A stretch of DNA of 64,000 bases from Stereocaulon alpinum (Eukaryota; Ascomycota; Lecanoromycetes; Lecanorales; Stereocaulaceae). Made by a program: the position numbers and the translations under genes. Each line of letters begins with the position of its first letter. The first letter of the stretch is position 1. The notes below the pieces were generated by a model. It had not been told where the DNA came from, did no database searches, and worked only from the letters and a program-made list of their open reading frames with translations. Below are positions 44,826-56,396 of the stretch, one piece after another. The stretch lies in contig JAEUBA010000018.1 in the NCBI GenBank assembly GCA_018257865.1, positions 344,209 to 408,208 on the forward strand. The letters run 5' to 3'.

Positions 44826-47299
44826 TCAGGTCTTCGGAAGCGCCAGCAAGCTGAAGAGCCCACCGACTACAGGACGAGCATTAAAACTAAACCCAGGAGC
44901 TCCGTAGCTGGAATGACTTCATGTCAGCGCTTGCGCATTTACTTTCATGGATGGATTACTGACTCTCCAGTACTTGCACTATACAGATCGGTCAACGCGC
45001 GATTGGTCGGCGTCTGGTTGATGAATGCAGCGATCTTGCTGATGAACATTGACGTTGTACTTGACGAGGTAATTGCGGCCGCGAACATCTCCCAGTCGAC
45101 TGAAGTGATTGCGTCAGAAAAGATGGTCATGTGGGAAGAGGGTTGGGACTTACTTTTGGTGTAGTCGTGTCTTGTGTCGAGAGGCACACCAAACTCCTCC
45201 ATCACAGTGGGATAGAAGTTGCTTTGCATGTCGTAGACTGATTGAGGGACAAGGCCGAGACCGAGTTCTTTATCGCTGTAGAGATTGTAGAGCAACCCTA
45301 AGTTCTCAGTCAGAGGCCCGCCAGGCGAAAGATTTAGAGGTAGCTCACCGTGCGTGTCACTCATCCCATAAGCCAAGGTCGTGTGCGGTGGGTTTGCATC
45401 CATAGCAATGCCCAGTGTCTGCCATTGTGTGATATAGTTGTGGGCGATCGATGAGTAGTTGGCCGCATCGGCCGCGTTCCCAGTAAGATTTGCTATCACG
45501 GACATGGCCTGAATGCCAATGATACCTTTCAATGCGAGGTTTGTCTGGTTTCTGTATAGGAGATCAGCGTCATGTTCAATGGAAACAAAAGGAGACAAGC
45601 CTACGCCAATGAGCCAGCGAAATCATCGGTGGAAATTTGATTTGCCGGAATGAGTGCCTCTTCCACCAGATATTGTGTCCACTGGTTGAGGATATTATAG
45701 TGCTGGCTTAAGTAAGTGGTATCACCTCCACTCTGAGCGTATGCTAGGGTCATGATGAGCATGTTACCGCATTCTTCCAAAGGCTGCGCTTCAGCATTGC
45801 CGTCTGGGTGGCCGGTTGCATTTGGATACCTGGATCCGAGATCATGTATGGTGTATGTTTGCGGCCACTGACCAGCCTCTTGATTGATAAACAGGGGATT
45901 CAAGAGCAACTTAAGCAGCTCTGGGTTGGCGTAGACCAGTATCGGGTGGAAGGGAAAAATTACGTCGACGGTTTGTACGTTTCCGTCTGAGCTGATTTCC
46001 TTGAGAAAAAGATAGGGAGTATCTGGGGTGCCACAAAGCTGGGTTGCGCCGAAGGCCTGTCTAGCTGCCAGTGCCGTTAAGATGATGTAGTCTGCACCAC
46101 CAGCAGCATTAGAATCACCAGCGACTTTATTGTCGAACGTGGTAGCTAAGCCTCCGGCGGTGGCATAATCCTTATAGAAGAATTCCAACTGTTAAAAATT
46201 TTAGCAGGGTTATCGATAATGACATTCGAGTGAGATGACTTACTGCATCCAATTCGGTAGCATAGTAGCTCGTCCACAAAGAAGGCACGCTCACAACACC
46301 GGTTGCTCCATCAAATTGGATTGCTTGCTCCTGAGCCAACCCAAGAGTAAACAGGGTGCTGACAGAAGTGGCATTAACATTTCCCAGATCCAAAGCAAAT
46401 CCTAACGTGGGATAATTATCATTGATGGCCCTAAAAGTCGTATCGTTCGTATCTGCCAACCGACCGGAAGTCGTGAACGCTCCACGAACGTCAGGATCAC
46501 TACCACTCTGGAACGTCAGGTTTGCAGCATTATTGGTTGCCCAATACCAGGATCCATATTCAGTCTGATCGGCAGTCTCCGACCAGAGAAGCTGTGTTTG
46601 CCTGTAGAACTTATGGTAGGCAATGTTGTCGTTGGGAGTAATTCCGTACTCCCATTCGACAATGGCAGATCGATCGCCGGACGCCCATTCTACGCGTAGG
46701 GATAATTAGAGGTGACTTGTAGTGGCGCTTATCGAGACTTACCAGCAGTGGTGTCAGTGTATAACTGTACACTATGGTCTAAACCATCCGTAGCATAGAC
46801 TTCGATCTCAACGTAAGAGAATGGCAGCGATTGCCTGGCCATGTCCGTTGGGGTGATGGGTGAGAGAAAGATGATGTTCATTGATAATTTTCCACCAACA
46901 TCCATGATAAAGGTGCTCCTTGTCGAAGTATACCCAAAAGCAGTCTGATTGACGACAGTGGGCAGAGGAGCAGGATTTCCCATCCATGTGTACGTCGTGC
47001 CATCAACTCGGATCAACCCAGTCCAGCCAAGTATCTGTCCGCTGGGCAAGGTCTTATTAAGCGTTCACAAGGGAAATCATATCTACTTACGTCCAGAAAG
47101 TGGCCCATTCCCCTGCCAGGTAGCCTCCATTACCAGGCCCGTTCCCTCCAGCATCACTGCCTGCCTGCTGCCATGCACTAACGTAAGGTGACTTCACTGC
47201 CAGTGGTATAGCTGGAGGCCGTGCTGGTGTGAACGATGATGCAGCATAAGAGACGGAGAGAATGGACGCGAAAGCGAGAGCAATGTATTGAGACCACAT
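44826..47299 (-). CDS. Secreted glutaminase, GtaA type
   Basis: Seven exons on the minus strand: 47299-47091, 47041-46743, 46689-46244, 46188-45605, 45551-45154, 45099-44964 and 44907-44826, encoding 717 aa. Related Aspergillus GtaA enzymes are extracellular or wall-bound glutaminases converting glutamine to glutamate and ammonia. A signal peptide (MWSQYIALAFASILSVSYA) leads. Then come the DUF4964/DUF5127-like N-terminal part (RPPAIPLAVKSPYVSAW, GQILGWTGLIRVDG) and the C-terminal six-hairpin-like catalytic region (EEFGVPLDTRHDYTK, DWEMFAAA, ending NARPVVGGLFSLLAL). Several NXS/T sites occur. The 54-nt intron at 45153-45100 is a multiple of three and has no stop, so retention would insert 18 residues. 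The product fits nitrogen scavenging; no promoter element was identified. Confidence 0.93.
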
Positions 47300-48118
47300 G
47301 ACTGCAAGGGACGTGTTTTGCAAGGGTCAATGGTTGTTGATTGATAGCAATGGTCTCAAAGCAGATCTTGTGTGGGATATCGAGTGTCTTATAGCCTTCT
47401 GCTAAAAGTCATCTCATGATCCCAACACACGGCAGCTTCAAAGCTTCCATAACGGGGATTGAACTCCGCCAATGGCTTCACAAGTCCACGAGTGAAATGG
47501 AGCTGCCCCTTTTGAGGGGTACAGAGCAAGGGCAGAGAACAAGCCATGTTTAGCTTGTGGCCATGCCCCTTATGTTTGGAGTGAATGCTTCGCCACATTG
47601 ACGCTGTATCTGCAGGAACAGAGCGCCTTCCTGCACGCACCACATTTCAGGTGGCATCTCACAGCCAGTAAGCAAGAGCAATTCCTGTTTTGACTGTAGA
47701 TAAAGTAACTCGATCATCATATGGTTTCGAAGTCAATGTGGCCAAGTCTATTGATTAACCCATATGCTTGTCATGGAAGACGAATTCGATCTGCAGCCTG
47801 CAGGAGTAGTAGACATCTTAGGCGGTTCAGAAAGACCTCGGAACAGGCCCTCTCTCAATTCTGAAATTGCATGGAGGGATCAAACGATGTTAGCCACAGG
47901 ATGAGGCATGCAAGCTGCAGCTCTAATTTTAACATGCAGGAAGAAAGCTTCACAGGCTTGTAACGATCATTCAAGGCTGTCATTCGGCTGTGTGGACGTG
48001 CTGGGGGTGTGGCTCCCGGCGGTTCGTGTTCAAGCCTAATTGGCTCCAGTGCCTGCCTTATGAGCTTCCCGCTTAGGGTAGGTACTGTGCCTGCCCCTGA
48101 AATCAGCAGGACGTCGAT
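47300..48118. other. Intergenic region upstream of glutaminase
   Basis: About 820 bp with no supported gene; includes the glutaminase promoter. An 84-codon minus frame at 47389-47643 has no recognisable features. Confidence 0.45.
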
Positions 48119-48537
48119 TTATGAGGATACCACCTGATTCCTTCCCCGCATTGAGCTACGCCCGGTTTTGCGCGGATGATCTGTTCTTGACCGTTTACTA
48201 GTGCTTCTATATGCGCGCCATTGCAATTGTAGTTCCAGAGCGTGGGGTCTAACGCGTTCGCCACGATAGGTAATCCTTAAATCCTCACGCGGCTCGAACC
48301 ACAAGGTAATCAAGATCTTCCCCTCCTGCCTGCTACGACCAAGGGGGCCGAGCGATATGTTCAAATGGGACTGAAAGACATTTCAAGCAAGTCTCAAGAT
48401 CAGCCCATGATGGCATTCACAAGTTCTTCTGCTTGCCTCGGTATATGATCTAGAAGTCTGCTGACCGCGTCCAAATCTAGCGGGCAGACGTTTGGTTGGG
48501 TTGTTTCAGGCAACGTGGTGTCCAGACCTGGTTTCAT
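48119..48537 (-). CDS. Possible small uncharacterised protein downstream of RIX7
   Basis: Two minus-strand frames join in register across a 50-nt intron (48371-48420: donor GTGAAT, branch GGCTGAT, acceptor TTTCAG). From ATG 48537 this gives 122 aa. The first part includes PLDLDAVSRLLDHIPRQAEE; the second is strongly basic (WFEPREDLRITYRGERV, RSTSKRSRTDHPRKTGRSS). The frame is open well upstream of that ATG, up to the RIX7 stop region, so the true start may be elsewhere or the exon may belong to an alternative RIX7 3' end. No family recognised. Support is only the in-frame splice and coding-like composition. Confidence 0.35.
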
Positions 48538-48652
48538 AGTGGTCGGCTGATGGATATGAAACAGCTCATCCCTCAGTCCGTAAAGCCTCAAGTCTTGTGA
48601 ATCAAGACATAGCGCATTGCCACTAAGGAGAGAAGGAGTGTTCACATGTTCT

Positions 48653-50907
48653 TCACAAGCCAGCGCCCCATCTCACCTTCAACCGATCATATTTCTTTCT
48701 GTCACCAACGCTGGGCTTTACTATTGCTCGCGCAGTGACAAAGTCTTGTAACTTGATGCGATCATTCCGCTTGATAGCAGCATAACCTGCTCTTCGAAGC
48801 AGACTCTCCAAGTCCGCACCACTGAATCCGTCACAGTCTCGAGCAATCTCCGCAATCTCGTCAGTGTAAGGTATTGAGAGATTGCGGCTGAGGGTTTGCA
48901 ATATCTCGACCCGTTCAGCTGCTTCAGGTAGGTCGACAAAAAGACACGTCTCAAGCCGGCCAGGCCGTAGCATAGCTTCGTCGATGATGTCAGGCCTGTT
49001 AGTAGCAGCAATGACGTAGATGCCTTGTCGATTACTCAATCCATCTAGTTCTGTAAGCAGAGTGTTGACCACTCGCGCTGAAGATTCTGAGAGGGTGTCG
49101 TCACGCTTGGGCACCAGAGCATCCAGTTCATCGAAGAAAATCACACAAGGTATTGACGATCTGGCACGCACAAAAACCTGCCTTACAGCTCTTTCTGATT
49201 CTCCTACGTATTTGTTGAGGAGCTCAGGACCTTTCACACTAATGAAGTTGGCCCTTGACTCGTTGGCCACGGCCTTTGCTAGTAGTGTCTTCCCACAACC
49301 TGGCGGACCCCACAGGAGAACACCAGTAGGTGCGGTGATACCTACGCGCTCATACTTCTCAGGACTCCTGATTGGCTCAACGATAGCTGTGAGCAACTCT
49401 TCGCGGACGGGTCGTAAAGCTCCGATGTCGGCCCAGGTAGTATCTGGAATCGTAGCGAAACCTTCCCGCTTCGAAGAAGGTTGTATCTTGGGAAGAGCAG
49501 TGAGGAAGTCATCAATTGTAATCAAAATGGTTGACATTGCTGCCTCCGTAGGCTCTCTCGCCCGTTTGATTAGCCGTCGTAGCTCTGAAACTGTCTCTGA
49601 GGTCGGGGCGGCGTTGTCGTCAACATCCATTTCATTGCTTTCCGTCTTCAGTGTGTCCAGATATCTCTTGATTGCTGCAGAGCCGGCTGTGGATACCAGA
49701 TCATTCAGGTCAGCACCTACGAATCCTGGTGTTAATTTCGCTAGATGGCTGAAATTGAAATTTTGAGACAACGTCATTTGTCTCGTAAGTGCTCGTAAGA
49801 TCTGTTCTCGTACAGCTTCGTTCGGCACGCCAAGATTTATCTCTTTATCGAATCTCCCGCCTCGTCTCAATGCGGGATCAAGGGAGTCGGGCCTGTTTGT
49901 GGCAGCCAGGACAATGACGGCTTTTCCGCCTGTTTTATCTAGAGCCAGGTCATCCATACAAGTGAGCAGCTGGGCGACTATCCTTTTCTCCATTTCGCGC
50001 TGTGCGCTCTCTCTTTTCGGAGTTATAGCATCAATCTCGTCTAGAAAGACAAGACATGGCGCCATCTTCTTCGCCTCCTCGAAATGATCACGGATGGCTT
50101 TTTCAGATTCCCCAGACATACCAGAGACGATGGATGGTGCAGACAATGCTATGAACGGCACTCCGAGTTCGGCTGCAAAGGCGTTAGCAATCATAGTCTT
50201 GCCGCAACCCGGTGGGCCATGGAGAAGTAAGCCGCGAGTTGGCTGTATCTTCGACGTAACGTAGATCTCAGGTTTGAAGAATGGTAGAACAATCAGATCC
50301 TCTAATTGCTTGATGACATGATCTACCCCCCCTAGGTCATCAAGGCTGACGTGCGTAGGGGGAGAATGATCGATCACTGCGGTTGCCTTGCGTCTCTTGG
50401 GTAAAGGTTCTCCATCGTGTTGACGCTTCTTCGAAGCCGGCGCTGTCGGCTGTACTCCTTGCTCTTCCGTGGTGGGTGTATGAACTCCATTGGTCTTTGC
50501 GGCGTTCTGCGCCCATAGACCAACTATGCTTTTATTCATACCATTCGTAGCTGGTGCCTCCGCGACTCCAACCCCGTCGAAATCGCCCTCCATTGAGCCC
50601 ATTTCGTCGTCGCTGTTCTCGTCCTGCTTCAAGACTTCCAGGACTCTAGATATACTATCTTCCAGAAGCCTTTTGCCCTTTCGTTTCAGACTCGACTTAG
50701 AATTGTTGATTTTTTCGTATACCGCAGGAACAGACAGTCTCGGAAGGCTTTGGTCCCCATATTGCTCTTGCTCATCGAGGATCTTGCGAACAATTTGGTA
50801 GACCTAATAATATTAGCCTAATACTTGAAAGGTAGATTAAGAAAATTTACCTCCTTGTCAAGGCTCTGGCCTAAAGTAGCCCTGCCATTCGCATACTTGG
50901 AAGGCAT
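48653..50907 (-). CDS. RIX7: AAA+ ATPase Rix7/NVL (60S ribosome biogenesis)
   Basis: Exons 50907-50851 and 50803-48653 (47-nt intron, branch GCTAATA) encode 735 aa. Rix7 is a Cdc48-like hexameric ATPase that remodels nucleolar pre-60S particles. The N-terminal region has VYQIVRKILDEQEQ and a basic segment (KRKGKRLLE), then an acidic stretch and NLS-like KKRQHDGEPLPKRRK. Domain D1 has HGPPGCGKT near residue 215 and LVFLDEIDA; D2 has WGPPGCGKT near residue 495, VIFFDELDA and AATNRPDIIDEAMLRPGR. It ends KYDRLKVRWGAGL. Start ATG 50907 lies 206 bp from the divergent VPS20 start. Identification firm. Confidence 0.95.
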
Positions 50908-51113
50908 CGAACAGTAGGAAATACTACACTTAAGACTGGTGAAGAAACAGTACAGATACGTTGAGCGAAAGCCAAGCGAAATCCGTGTGTACGGCAGTTA
51001 TCGATAAGCGGAGGCTAGACTACGCTAAGATCGATGCCTTCTGCAAGACTAACATTTCCGTACGTCAACCGGGATTTTTACTGTCTGCAGCTTGGATTCG
51101 AGATCATGTCGCG

Positions 51114-51830
51114 ATGGGGAACACACCGAGCACGCATAAGATCTCGGCGCAAGACAGGCAAGCTTACTTTGTCCGCCCAATATTTCATAATTAACCGCGA
51201 CGTAGGGCCATTCTTGACATGAAGAACCAACGCGACAAGCTGCACCAGTATCAGAAGCGCATTACTGTAATCACAGACCGTGAAACTTCCATAGCCCGCG
51301 AATGCCTTACTCGAGGCGACAAATCCAAAGCCCTCCTTGCTCTACGCCGGAAGAAATTCCAAGAGTCCCTGCTAGCGAAGACAGATGCTCAACTGCAAAC
51401 CCTAGAAGAGTTGACCGCCAGCGTCGAATTCGCGCAGGTGCAGAAAGATGTGGTGTTTGGTTTACAGCAGGGTACTAGTGTGCTTAAGCAGATCCACGCC
51501 GAAATGGGCGGTATAGAGAACGTGGAGAAGCTGATGGGGGAGAGCGAGGATGCGAGGGCTTATCAGAGGGAGATCAGTGAGATGTTGAGGGGAGAGATGA
51601 GTAACCAGGATGAGGATGAGGTGGAGGATGAGTTGGAGAAGATGGTGGGGGAGATCAATGGGGTCAAAGAGCCGGATGCGGTGGGGGCGACAGTAGAGTA
51701 CCCGAATGCACCACGACAGGAGCCCGTCTATGCTGGGGAGTTGAAGCAGGTGGGAGAGCAGAAGGCGAGGGCGAGGCAGAGGGCGGCGGAGAGGAAGGCT
51801 GCACAGGCTGCGGAGCCGATGTTAGCCTAA
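51114..51830 (+). CDS. VPS20: ESCRT-III subunit Vps20 (CHMP6)
   Basis: Exons 51114-51157 and 51206-51830 encode 222 aa. Vps20 nucleates ESCRT-III filaments on endosomes during multivesicular-body sorting. MGNTPS provides an N-myristoylation signal (Gly2, Ser6). The Snf7 core follows: AILDMKNQRDKLHQYQKRI, then ALLALRRKKFQESLL and QIHAEMGGIENVEKLMGESE, then an acidic loop (NQDEDEVEDELEKM) and an Ala/Arg-rich C-terminus. The 48-nt intron has a GC donor (AG|GCAAGC) and TAG acceptor; splicing restores AQDRAILD, so the GC-AG call is well supported. Shares a 206-bp divergent promoter with RIX7. Confidence 0.93.
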
Positions 51831-52070
51831 CATTTAATGGGTGGGTATAGGTGGTGTCGTTATGCATAGCGGAGGCGTTGCGTGGTTTAACTGAGCTGGA
51901 ACTGCATGTCTGATGTATATATAACCTTACATCATGTCTAGAATACAATTGTGTCGGTTTTCATGCTCGTCTTTGTCACAATATCTCCATAAGCCATGTG
52001 GATGCAAATACAACTTCCCAAGCATCAGGTGTGTCCTCAGCCATGCTCCGCTTTCCCCTCAGTCTTGTTG

Positions 52071-52789
52071 TTACATGCCATGCCTCCCTCCACGTAGAGC
52101 TCCCTTCTCCCCTAAGCCCGCTATCAACTCATGATCCTTCGGGTTAGCAGCCTTTTCATACAGCACCTCAATTGGCTCCCTATTCAATTCCGTAAACTCT
52201 CCCTTGAAACCAATCCAGTAGACCCTCGTGACATCATCTCCGTAATTGTCCTCCATGAACAGCGTAAGGTTATAGGTGTTACCAAACTTCGCCCTCTTGA
52301 CAGGTAGTTCCTGGACATCGTTGAATTGCGAAACAATGAGCGTTTGGGTAGGCTCGAGATCAGTCGCTGTAGTGAAGTCAAGATTATCTCTGTTGTGATA
52401 AATTTTGAGAGTTTGGGGGCAGGAAGAGGATGTTGAGGCGCGAATGAGAATTGCGTGGAGTTTCAGGACGCCGGTGAAGCTGCGCAGACGTTAGTACAGT
52501 ACCTTCAATTGCTTATCAGACAGCGGACATACGGCACAAACATGAGTAATTGCTCATCAGCATCACTGGTGAGCTCTGGCTCAGCTTCCATACGTTGCTG
52601 GTACGTCTTCTTGACAATATGTGCTCCCGCATCTGGTTCATCTTCGTTCAGTGTACGTATGTTGTCGAAGTCGATCTGCTTCCAGATTAAGCTTCGGAGG
52701 GCTGGTTCTGTCTCATCACTGTGATCGTGAGCATCACCATGCTCTCCGTGACCATGCCCCGAATGATCGTGGCCATGCTCGTGAGACAT
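52071..52789 (-). CDS. PITH-domain protein
   Basis: Exons 52789-52533 and 52479-52071 (53-nt intron with a perfect TACTAAC branch) encode 221 aa. PITH is the C-terminal, proteasome-interacting domain of TXNL1; stand-alone PITH proteins are conserved in fungi and animals. The N-terminus is His-rich (MSHEHGHDHSGHGHGEHG), possibly metal-binding, and is followed by LRSLIWKQIDFDNIRTLNE and VKKTYQQR. The domain core includes FTGVLKLHAILIRAS, TLIVSQFNDVQEL and the hallmark VYWIGFKGEF. No thioredoxin domain is present. Lies between VPS20 and DHX35 and converges on VPS20. Confidence 0.9.
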
Positions 52790-53016
52790 AGTGGGTCATG
52801 GTGGATAGATGTTGAAGAGAGAAGTTACGATGTTGGGTTAGGAGGATTCAACGGCTCTAGACCACCAACAAGCGACAAACACTTAGATAGTTTACCAAAA
52901 AGAGCTTCATATTTTGGGTCAAACGTTTATAATTTTGCCTACGGGTTCGTTGGAGATTTACTTTCGTATGATGCCCCTCCAAGATTCCCTCTTAGAAGCT
53001 TTAAGTCGGTGCTCCT

Positions 53017-55156
53017 TCATTGTCCTTTTATTCGATAGTAGGTAGACAACGACTCATCAAGCAGCCACTTTTTCTCTACCTTCGTGACATCTCGAATGAA
53101 GATTTTGTTACTAGTCTCAAGAACCTCATGGAAGATGACCCAGTCGGCTTCCCTGTTCTAATCGTGAAGTCAGTAACGCGTCAAGATTACCCAAACTTCA
53201 GAGTCTACTCACAAACATCAACGAGCTTGGGTGAGCATGCATGGTGACGCCCCCGTTAATGGTCTTGAAAGTACCATCGGGTTGCATCCTTGCAGCATGC
53301 GCGAAGTAGCCTGTCGTCAAGCATTTCCTTATCTGCTCCCCCTTATCAGACATGTCTTCTAGTCTCATATTCGCTGCGAGCGTTTCATCAATATTAATGC
53401 CAAAGCGCTCCAGATACCTCTTAAGCTGGGCACGAATGCTGACCGCTCGGGTCATAGACTTGAAATTTAGAAAATTATCTCGACACCATCTCGAGTCTTT
53501 TCTGCCTTTGGTGACGAAGCTCTGATAAACGTTAAGTAGTGTAAGATGGTCTCCCTCTTCCACTGCAAATTTCCGTCGGGCTGTATCTGTTGCTTTCTTC
53601 TCGCCATCATGATGAAACCAGACTGCGCCTTGGAGACTGGTCATTGCGGCGATAGACAAGATCTCGCTCAGACACCCCATGGTTGAGGCTGACAGAAGAA
53701 CCTTGGCCATCATTGGCTCCACGGAAAGCTCGGCCATACGTACGCCCAATGGCCGAGTAAGTTTTGCATAGTCATCTAACGCACCTAAGGAATACAAAAG
53801 CTCTAGGGCGCGAATAATTAATTCAGCTGGTGGCGGGGTGAGAAAGTTGAAGCGCAAGACGTTGTCGATGCCAAGTGCTTTCAATTGAAGAACAGATGAA
53901 GCAAGATTGGATCTCTGGATCTCTGGTACTGTAGCTTCGGGGAGACGCTCATAGGCCGATTGCGTGTACAATCTATAGCACTTCCCGGGCCTTGTTCGCC
54001 CCGCTCGACCAGCGCGCTGCGTAGCTGAAGCTTTCGAGATCGGTGTGGCGGTTAGGGTCTCGATCCCAGTCTTAGGATTGAACGCGCGTAGCTTGACGAA
54101 CCCACAGTCAATCACGTAGACAATACCATCAATCGTGACAGACGCTTCGGCAATATTGGTTGAAACAATTACTTTGCGGGTGTTCTGTGGGGCCGGCTCG
54201 AAGACGTAAAGCTGTTGCTCGCTCGTTAGGCCAGCGTAAAGAGGAAGCGCAAGGATAGATTGAGCACGGGGATGTAGTGCTGCTGCTCGTTCTGTGATCA
54301 TTTGAAGAGCAGTATCAATCTCTTCTCGACCCGTCAGGAATATGAGTATGTCACCGGCAGCTTCGCTGGCATGTATGTCAATGACAGTCTTCACAGCCCG
54401 TTCGACATAGTCCTCGGTGGGCTCTTCGAGAAACAATGTGTCGACAAGATACATTCGTCCTTCGAGACTAATAATCCTTCCCAGTGTCTCTTCGGGCTCG
54501 TTTCCATTTTGGTTGTTTTCCTTGCTGGAAAAGAATTGAAGAAAGTCCTCTGCTTGCAAAGTGGCACTACTCACGACAATGCGTAGATCGGGCCTCCTCT
54601 TTCTGATCTTTTTCAATACACCAAGGAGGATGTCAGTGCTTAATGATCGCTCATGAGCCTCGTCTACCATGATCACAGAATATCTAGAAAGAAGAGGATC
54701 TGCCAGCGCTTCTCGAAGTAACAGGCCATCGGTCACAAATTTGATACGGGTTTTGGCGCTAGTCAAATCCTCAAATCTGATGGAGTAGCCAACTCCTTCC
54801 CCGAGCTTGCATCCCATCTCTTCTGCTACTCTAGTAGCAACCGTGGAGGCAGCCACTCTCCGCGGCTGTGAGAGTGTCAGCAATTACTGCCCTACCCTGT
54901 ATACAATAAGTTTGTCCTTCAACTCACCTACCTGCGTGACCGCGATGACTTTGCCATCTTCGCACCATCCTGCTTGATCAAGAAACTGCGGGATTTGAGT
55001 TGTTTTACCACTTCCTGTTTGCCCTACCACGATGGTGACTGGGAAAGTCTCAATGAGGTACAGTAGGCTCTGACGATGGCGGGCAATAGGGAGCAGAGAA
55101 GATGGTTTATGCAGCGAAGGAATGAAGGAAGTGGAAAGGTCGAAATCTGTAGCCAT
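53017..55156 (-). CDS. DEAH-box RNA helicase, DHX35-like
   Basis: Exons 55156-54932, 54865-53213 and 53157-53017 encode 672 aa. DHX35 is a nuclear DEAH helicase linked to spliceosomes. Motifs: GQTGSGKT (45-52), PRR with VAASTVATRVAEE, VDEAHERS, SSATLQ, FLTGREEID, STNIAEASVTIDG and QRAGRAGRTRPGK. A HA2/winged-helix region and OB-fold C-terminus follow, ending with the conserved NREADWVIFHEVLETSNK. A short N-terminus before the motor (IPSLHKPSSLLPIARHR) separates DHX35 from longer Prp2/Prp16/Prp22/Prp43 relatives. Shares a 260-bp divergent region with the uL3m gene. Confidence 0.9.
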
Positions 55157-55416
55157 TTCCAGTCATGGTCAAAACTCAGCACAGTTGTTGATGAAAGGCC
55201 ATCTTAGATCTATAAGAGAAACGATGGTAACAAGTTGTGGTTCAATTGGATTCAATTATCATCATTCTGGGAAACCTTAGTCACTACGGATATGACACAA
55301 ATCTCCAAACTCCCATCCATGCTCGACCTGCCGTGCCTAAGGTACTTCACAGGGTTTAGCGTTTACCATACCACAAACCACGAAAATCTTCTCACCTCCG
55401 TCACAGTCCTTCTAAT

Positions 55417-56381
55417 ATGGTCACAAAACCCTATCATGGTTGCTTGCAACTGCCTGCTGCCTTTCTCCTCCCGCGAGCAACGCTCAGTCTTGTCTCCAAA
55501 CGTGGGATCAAGTCAATCTCAACCCCTCGAGAAACACGATTCACACGTAGCAGAACCGTACCGCAATTAGAGGCTTCCACCGCCGCTGCGCTCGAACGAA
55601 AGTGGTACACTACACCCTTGCGAACGGGCGCTTTAGGGACCAAGAAAGGGATGTCGGCAGTCTACAACACAGAAACCGGTCGGCGACAAGCTTGCACCAT
55701 TGTGCAAATGGATCGAGTCCAGGTAGTCGCGCACAAGACAAAACAACGGAATGGATACTTTGCAGTACAAGTAGGATCGGGTTGGAAGCATCCAAGCAAC
55801 GTAACGCGCCCTGAATTGGGGCATTACGCCGGCCATGGCGTGAGCCCTAAACGGCATTTGGTCGAGTTCAAGGTCAGGGATGAAAAGGGCCTACTAGGGA
55901 TTGGAGAGATGATTGGGGCTAGTTGGTTTCGAGAGGGACAATACGTTGATGCAAGGGCAAATTCAAGAGGCATGGGGACCGCAGGTGGTATGAAGAAGTT
56001 TGGGTGGCATGGTCAAAATGCTTCGCACGGTCCATCTAAGACACAGCGACAAATGGGCGCAACTGGAGGGTCTCAAGGTAGCGGTTCGAGGGTATTTCCT
56101 GGCAAGAAGATGCCTGGACGTATGGGAGCACATCAGGTTACTACGCAGAATGTGAAGGTCATGAAGGTGGATGAAGAGAAGGGTATTGTTGTATTGACTG
56201 GTACGTAACCAGGATCTGTGTGTGATGACATTTGACCCTGACAAATCCTACAGGTTGCATACCGGGACCAGATGGATGCTTGGTCAAGCTGTCAGACGCG
56301 ATCAAGAAACCATGGCCAGAGATACCTCCGATAACGTCGGACGCACAGGCTGTCGCAGAACCATTGCGGGAAATTACATGA
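55417..56381 (+). CDS. MRPL9: Mitochondrial large-subunit ribosomal protein uL3m
   Basis: Exons 55417-56200 and 56254-56381 encode 303 aa. uL3 lies near the peptidyl-transferase centre of the mitochondrial ribosome. A basic presequence (PRATLSLVSKRGIKSISTPR) leads into the L3 fold: RTGALGTKKGMSAVYN, HKTKQRNGYFAVQVG, VDARANSRGMGTAGG and the signature GSRVFPGKKMPGRMGAHQVT. The C-terminal exon gives CIPGPDGCLVKLSDAIKKPW. Yeast naming (MRPL9) is used by family. The stop at 56379-56381 lies within 20 bp of the end of a possible convergent minus-strand gene. Confidence 0.94.
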
Positions 56382-56396
56382 TCTTCGCAACCTCTA

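Noticed and set aside
48230..48300. Possible tRNA because of GGTTCGAGCC on the minus strand
   Set aside because: The T stem does not pair and no acceptor or D arm is found; the segment reads as part of a possible coding exon.
56159..56396. Continuation of the minus-strand frame into uL3m
   Set aside because: Overlaps the conserved uL3m C-terminal exon; the coding-like part of this frame ends at the GTAAGT donor near 56471.
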